Below, in pieces: positions 41,248-44,409 of a stretch of 44,409 nucleotides of DNA (position 1 is its first letter; each line of letters opens with the position of its first letter). The stretch lies in NCBI RefSeq assembly GCF_000735605.1, contig NZ_JPKG01000010.1, positions 1-44,409 on the forward strand, read 5' to 3'. The stretch is from Allobosea sp. LC85. GTDB taxonomy: Bacteria > Pseudomonadota > Alphaproteobacteria > Rhizobiales > Beijerinckiaceae. Position numbers and translations under genes: made by a program. The notes beneath the pieces were generated by a model. That model saw only the letters and a program-made list of their open reading frames with translations, had not been told where the DNA came from and made no database searches.

Positions 41248-42353
41248 GTCGCAGCTCCTCGCGCCAAATCAGGAAAGAGACGAGCAAGCCCCTCGGAGCT
41301 CGCCGGGGCCACGCCACGCTCCGTGATGAGGCCAGTGACAAGGCGCGCCGGGGTGACGTCGAAGGCGGGATTGGCGGCAGGGCTGCCGGGCGCCACCACC
41401 CGGAACTGGCCGACCTCGCCATCCTCCCCCAGGCCTGCGAGATGGGTGACCTCGCGTGCCGAACGCTCCTCGATCGGGATCTCGCCGAGCCCGTCCGACA
41501 GTCGCCAGTCGATCGTCGGCGAAGGCAAGGCGACATAGAAGGGCACGCCGTTGTCATGCGCCGCCAGCGCCTTAAGATAGGTGCCGATCTTGTTGGCGAC
41601 ATCGCCGGTCGCAGTGGTCCGGTCGGTGCCGACGATGACCATGTCGACCTGCCCGCGCTGCATCAGATGCCCGCCGGCATTGTCGCTGACCACGGTATGC
41701 GGCACGCCATGGGCGCCGAGTTCATAGGCCGTCAGCGCTGCGCCCTGGTTGCGCGGCCGCGTCTCGTCGACCCAGACATGGACGGGCAAGCCGGCATCAT
41801 GCGCCAGATAGATCGGCGCCAGCGCCGTGCCCCAGTCAACCGTGGCAAGCCAGCCGGCATTGCAATGGGTCAGGATATTGAGGCGCTCGCCCGGAGCCTT
41901 GCCCGCCGAAAGGTCACGGATCACGCCAAGTCCGTGCTCGCCGATCGCGCGGCAGAGCGCGACATCCTCGTCGCAGATGGTGGCGGCCTCGTCATAGGCC
42001 GCGGCCATGCGCGACGCCGGATCCAGGCCTGCCAGCCTCGCCTTCATCCGCTCCAGCGCCCAGTGCAGGTTCACCGCTGTTGGACGAGTCGGGCCAAGCA
42101 AGGCGACAGCGGCCTCCAACGCCTGGTCGGACGGGTCTGCGCGCATGGCCAGGGCCACACCATAGGCGGCCGTCGCGCCGATCAGCGGTGCCCCGCGTAC
42201 CAGCATGCTGCGGATCGCTTCGGCGGCCTGCTCGGCGCTGCCAAGCGCGACGGTCTCGAAACGGAAAGGCAGCTTGGTCTGGTCGATGACGCTGACGCGC
42301 CAGCCATCCTGTGCAAGCCAGATCGTCCGGTAGGCCTTGCCGCCGATCTTCAT
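41244..42353 (-). CDS. mtnA: S-methyl-5-thioribose-1-phosphate isomerase
   Basis: A 369-residue enzyme converting methylthioribose 1-phosphate to methylthioribulose 1-phosphate. It belongs to the eIF2B-related fold. Catalytic C164 in [13 protein letters not shown] and D244 in [18 protein letters not shown] are present. [13 protein letters not shown] (53-65) and [14 protein letters not shown] (90-103) are family motifs. ATG 42353 gives the standard start [12 protein letters not shown]; a longer frame to 42476 would run into apt. The start lies 4 bp after the apt stop, and the end overlaps the aldolase by 4 bp, so apt-mtnA-aldolase is tightly coupled. It is central to the salvage cluster. Confidence 0.95.
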   Translation of the reverse strand: MKIGGKAYRTIWLAQDGWRVSVIDQTKLPFRFETVALGSAEQAAEAIRSMLVRGAPLIGATAAYGVALAMRADPSDQALEAAVALLGPTRPTAVNLHWALERMKARLAGLDPASRMAAAYDEAATICDEDVALCRAIGEHGLGVIRDLSAGKAPGERLNILTHCNAGWLATVDWGTALAPIYLAHDAGLPVHVWVDETRPRNQGAALTAYELGAHGVPHTVVSDNAGGHLMQRGQVDMVIVGTDRTTATGDVANKIGTYLKALAAHDNGVPFYVALPSPTIDWRLSDGLGEIPIEERSAREVTHLAGLGEDGEVGQFRVVAPGSPAANPAFDVTPARLVTGLITERGVAPASSEGLARLFPDLARGAAT

Positions 42354-42357
42354 GGGC

Positions 42358-42903
42358 TCAGTGTCCGCTGAAAGAGACGAGCGTGCGCACGGGAACGCCG
42401 AGGCGGCGCACCCGATCCGCACCACCGAGATCCGGCAGATCGACGATGAAGCAGGCCGCGACCACCTCTGCGCCAAGCGAGGACAGCAAGTTCACCGCCC
42501 CTTCCGCGGTGCCGCCGGTCGCGATCAGGTCGTCGACCAGCAGGACGCGTTCGCCCCGCGAGACCGCGTCCCTGTGGATCTCGATCTCGTCCGTACCGTA
42601 TTCCAAGGAATAGCTGATGCTGACCGTCTCGTGCGGCAGCTTGCCCTTCTTGCGCACCGGGACGAAGCCGGCCGAGAGCTGATGGGCCACCGCCCCGCCG
42701 AGGATGAAGCCACGCGCCTCGATGCCGGCGATCTTGGCAATCTTCAGCCCGGCGAAGGGCTGGACGAGTTCGTCGACCGCGCGTCGGAAGGCCCGGGCGT
42801 CGCCGAGCAGTGTGGTGATGTCCCGGAAGATAATGCCCGGTTTCGGGTGATCCGGAATCGAGCGGATCGCGTTCTTCAGGTCGAGGAGGGTATCACGGTC
42901 CAT
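42358..42903 (-). CDS. apt: adenine phosphoribosyltransferase
   Basis: A 181-residue purine salvage enzyme joining adenine and PRPP to AMP. The N-terminal [20 protein letters not shown] and [16 protein letters not shown], the [16 protein letters not shown] loop, and the PRPP-binding [13 protein letters not shown] (121-133) define it. The start is ATG 42903. It is placed between mtnA (4 bp downstream) and the small secreted protein gene, downstream of mtnP on the same strand. The job follows directly: MtnP releases adenine and Apt recovers it. All active-site segments are intact. Confidence 0.96.
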   Translation of the reverse strand: MDRDTLLDLKNAIRSIPDHPKPGIIFRDITTLLGDARAFRRAVDELVQPFAGLKIAKIAGIEARGFILGGAVAHQLSAGFVPVRKKGKLPHETVSISYSLEYGTDEIEIHRDAVSRGERVLLVDDLIATGGTAEGAVNLLSSLGAEVVAACFIVDLPDLGGADRVRRLGVPVRTLVSFSGH

Positions 42904-42968
42904 GCGGAAACAGCTCGCTGTGGCGACGCGCTCTCCTTAGCGCCGCCGCCACGCGAAGGGAACCGTCG

Positions 42969-43229
42969 CTACCAGCGGCGGTAGCGACGGTACTCGCGAT
43001 AGCCCCGCTCGTCGCGATAGACGCGTCGCTCGAACACGCCGCGCCGCCCGCGATCATCATCGGTTACGATCGTGTCGACCCGGGTATGCACGCCGTTCGA
43101 CGAATTGGAACTCGAGTTCGACGACGTGTTTCCTGCAAGGACGGGCGTCGCGGCGAGCACAGCGAGCAGCAAGGAAGCGGTTGCGATCTTGATGGAATGA
43201 CCCCTTCGGATCGGTTGGAGCTCTTGCAA
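42969..43229 (-). CDS. small secreted Arg/Tyr-rich protein in the mtn operon
   Basis: A hypothetical protein of 86 residues. A TTG at 43227-43229 is chosen as start because GGGGAGGA sits 5 bases before it; no ATG lies in frame between it and the hydrophobic segment. The signal segment IKIATASLLLAVLAATPVLA is followed by a low-complexity NTSSNSSSNSSN, then VDTIVTDDDRGRRGVFERRV and a C-terminus of alternating Tyr and Arg (YRDERGYREYRRYRRW). It has no cysteine. It lies 44 bp after mtnP and 65 bp before apt, same strand. It could bind acidic envelope polymers, but this is guesswork. No family is recognised. Confidence 0.68.
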   Translation of the reverse strand: MQELQPIRRGHSIKIATASLLLAVLAATPVLAGNTSSNSSSNSSNGVHTRVDTIVTDDDRGRRGVFERRVYRDERGYREYRRYRRW

Positions 43230-43273
43230 TGGAGTCCTCCCCTTCTGAACGATGAGCGAAGCTGTTCCGCTTG

Positions 43274-44155
43274 TCAGGCGGTCGCCTTGAGCACCCTGCC
43301 CGCAACCGCGTCGAGCTTTGCCACCAGGCTCGGGGCGCGGAACTCGCGCGCCGTGATGATGGCGCTGTCCAGCGCGTGATGGGAACCGGCAGGGCAAGGC
43401 TCGCGCTCGGCAGGGAAGTCCGCGGCCAGGCGCGCAACCAGCCGGCGCGCCTTTTCGGCATTGTCCTTCAGCACGGCGACGACCGAGGCGACATCCACCG
43501 AGGACTGCTCAGGGTGCCAGCAGTCGAAATCCGTCACCATCGCGACGGTCGCATAGGTGATCTCGGCCTCGCGGGCGAGCTTGGCCTCAGGCATTGCGGT
43601 CATGCCGATCAGGTCGTAGCCGAGCGACTTATAGGTCAGCGACTCCGCATAGGTCGAGAATTGCGGGCCTTCCATCGTGACCAGGGTGCCGCCGCGCACG
43701 AAAGGCAGGTCCTCGGCCGTTGCGGCATCGGCAAGCCGTGCCTGCAGCACCGGGCCGACCGGGCGCGCCATCGGGACATGCGCGACGCAGCCCTTGCCGA
43801 AGAAGGAGCTGGCGCGGCGAACGGTGCGGTCGATGAACTGGTCGACCAGCACGAACAGGCCGGGATAGAGCTCGGATTTGTAGGAGCCGCAGGCCGAGAG
43901 CGAGACCAGATCGGTCACACCGGCGCGCTTCATCACGTCGATATTGGCGCGGTAGTTGATCTCGGAGGGCGGCAACACGTGACCACGACCATGGCGCGGT
44001 AGGAAGACGATCTTGGTCTGGCCGATCCGGCCGATGCGCAGGATGTCCGAGGGTTCGCCCCAGGGGCTCGTGACACGCTCTTCGCGCAGATCGGTCAGGC
44101 CCGGCAGGTCGTAGATGCCCGACCCCCCGATGATTCCGAGCACAGCTTCGCTCAT
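43274..44155 (-). CDS. mtnP: S-methyl-5'-thioadenosine phosphorylase
   Basis: A 293-residue trimer-type nucleoside phosphorylase family member. It cleaves methylthioadenosine with phosphate to adenine and methylthioribose 1-phosphate. Motifs are VLGIIGGSGIYDLPGL, the phosphate-site FLPRHGRGH, PPSEINYRANIDVMK, VTMEGPQFSTYAES, GMTAMPEAKLAREAEI, and TDFDCWH, whose aspartates select 6-aminopurines. ATG 44155 has AAAGGA upstream. It is the first gene of a minus-strand run ending in the aldolase. An IS110 left end lies within 200 bp upstream on the opposite strand, so the insertion may have affected its promoter. Confidence 0.95.
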   Translation of the reverse strand: MSEAVLGIIGGSGIYDLPGLTDLREERVTSPWGEPSDILRIGRIGQTKIVFLPRHGRGHVLPPSEINYRANIDVMKRAGVTDLVSLSACGSYKSELYPGLFVLVDQFIDRTVRRASSFFGKGCVAHVPMARPVGPVLQARLADAATAEDLPFVRGGTLVTMEGPQFSTYAESLTYKSLGYDLIGMTAMPEAKLAREAEITYATVAMVTDFDCWHPEQSSVDVASVVAVLKDNAEKARRLVARLAADFPAEREPCPAGSHHALDSAIITAREFRAPSLVAKLDAVAGRVLKATA

Positions 44156-44199
44156 GATCGTTTCCTTTCAGATTGGCCGGACAGGAGCAGCCTTCTGTG

Positions 44200-44354
44200 A
44201 CGTCCGTACAAAGGCGCAGTGCAGCCGAAGCAGCGCAAGGCCAAACGAAAAAGATCGGGTTGTGGGGCTCCGGCCTCCTCCCGGTCGGAGAGTGACGGGA
44301 GGGAGGCTTTCCGGGCAGGCTCCATCGGTTGAATCGGTCGGGAGGAGGCCTGCC
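44200..44354 (+). ncRNA. candidate IS110 left-end noncoding region / bridge RNA
   Basis: This noncoding stretch precedes the IS110 transposase start. In the IS110 group the left-end noncoding region encodes a structured bridge RNA, so this is the expected place. Visible folds include CTCCGGCC (44268-44275) with GGTCGGAG (44283-44290) closing a 7-base loop TCCTCCC. Also present are the 12-bp inverted repeats GGCCTCCTCCCG (44272-44283) and CGGGAGGAGGCC (44339-44350). Exact ends and guide loops cannot be defined without the rest of the element. Confidence 0.35.
44272..44350 (+). promoter_or_regulatory. inverted repeat masking the transposase ribosome site
   Basis: GGCCTCCTCCCG (44272-44283) is the perfect complement of CGGGAGGAGGCC (44339-44350), and the second arm contains the GGGAGGAGG ribosome site, 4 bases from the ATG. 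A competing partner, CGGGAGGGAGGC at 44296-44307, can pair with the same first arm with one bulge. Switching between the two would close or open the ribosome site. Masked ribosome sites are a known way to limit transposase synthesis from read-through transcripts. Confidence 0.6.
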
Positions 44355-44409
44355 ATGGAGCTGTTCGTCGGTCTTGATGTGTCTGTTCGCACCACCAGCG
44401 TCTGCGTGA
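44355..44409 (+). mobile_element. IS110-family transposase, N-terminal fragment (cut by window end)
   Basis: Eighteen codons, MELFVGLDVSVRTTSVCV, are visible before the window ends. The GLDVS segment with D8 is the first acidic residue of the RuvC-like DEDD catalytic domain of IS110/IS116 transposases, and the phrase is typical of the family. GGGAGGAGG precedes the ATG at 44355. Everything downstream, including the serine-containing Tnp domain, is outside the window, so completeness is unknown. Confidence 0.8.

Noticed and set aside
1..44409. Composite transposon or genomic island spanning the window
   Set aside because: The two edge elements belong to different families, and the genes between are core metabolism, repair and translation in conserved neighbourhoods with uniform base composition.
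1..44409. CRISPR arrays, rRNA, tRNA or prophage genes
   Set aside because: No regularly spaced direct repeats, no tRNA-like cloverleaf with CCA end, no rRNA segments and no phage structural genes were recognised; the repeats seen are single hairpins.

Overview
This window looks like a chromosomal segment of a GC-rich alphaproteobacterium. The likely order is Hyphomicrobiales (Rhizobiales), with a Bosea/Beijerinckiaceae-like flavour. This rests on protein character and neighbourhoods: an Omp31-type outer-membrane protein, a uvrC-pgsA-moaD-moaE run, an lgt-midA-pgeF run, a petP/petR-like regulator pair, and a DUF1176 protein. The genus is a guess. Most genes are chromosomal housekeeping or metabolism. 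Both edges are cut insertion sequences: the tail of an IS630-type transposase at the left and the first 18 codons of an IS110-type transposase at the right.

Layout. 0.1-2.1 kb: IS630 tail, an SRPBCC/ArsR pair, and a divergent DMT-type permease. 2.2-6.3 kb: iron alcohol dehydrogenase, a small secreted Cys-paired protein followed by RNase T2, RlmJ, and a frameshifted GST. 6.2-9.3 kb: an outer-membrane beta-barrel with a clear terminator, a WaaE-like glycosyltransferase overlapping a pteridine-reductase-like SDR, and a small Gly/Ala-rich protein with its own terminator. 9.4-12.1 kb: lgt-midA-pgeF on the minus strand. 12.3-18.0 kb: a quinone-oxidoreductase-like enzyme, then uvrC, pgsA, moaD, moaE and a DUF1176 protein. 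18.0-21.9 kb: ilvE facing a MarR regulator (PetP-like), a response regulator (PetR-like) and a histidine kinase. 22-24.5 kb: LysR divergent from a GST plus an FMN split-barrel protein. 24.5-29.8 kb (minus strand): csaA translationally coupled to a chemoreceptor, then TetR, proC, ybjN and ubiK. 29.9-40.5 kb (plus strand, except one gene): M24-family protein, lipoprotein, prs, queC plus a queuosine-precursor-type transporter, rplY with a structured leader, pth, a cyclase/TolB-like/TPR protein, ychF and a double MaoC protein. 40.6-44.2 kb (minus strand): mtnP, a small secreted protein, apt, mtnA and a class II aldolase.

The most coherent pathway unit is the last one. MtnP phosphorolyses methylthioadenosine (or 5'-deoxyadenosine), Apt salvages the adenine, MtnA isomerises the sugar phosphate, and the aldolase splits it to DHAP plus an aldehyde. 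This is a DHAP-shunt arrangement, with an unexplained secreted Arg/Tyr-rich protein embedded in it. The other points most worth a second look are RNA-level: a possible bridge-RNA/Shine-Dalgarno-masking region before the IS110 transposase, a two-hairpin rplY leader behind a well-spaced promoter, and perfect or near-perfect hairpins abutting the ribosome-binding sites of the Gly-rich protein and the chemoreceptor. No CRISPR array, rRNA or tRNA gene, prophage or obvious defence island was seen.
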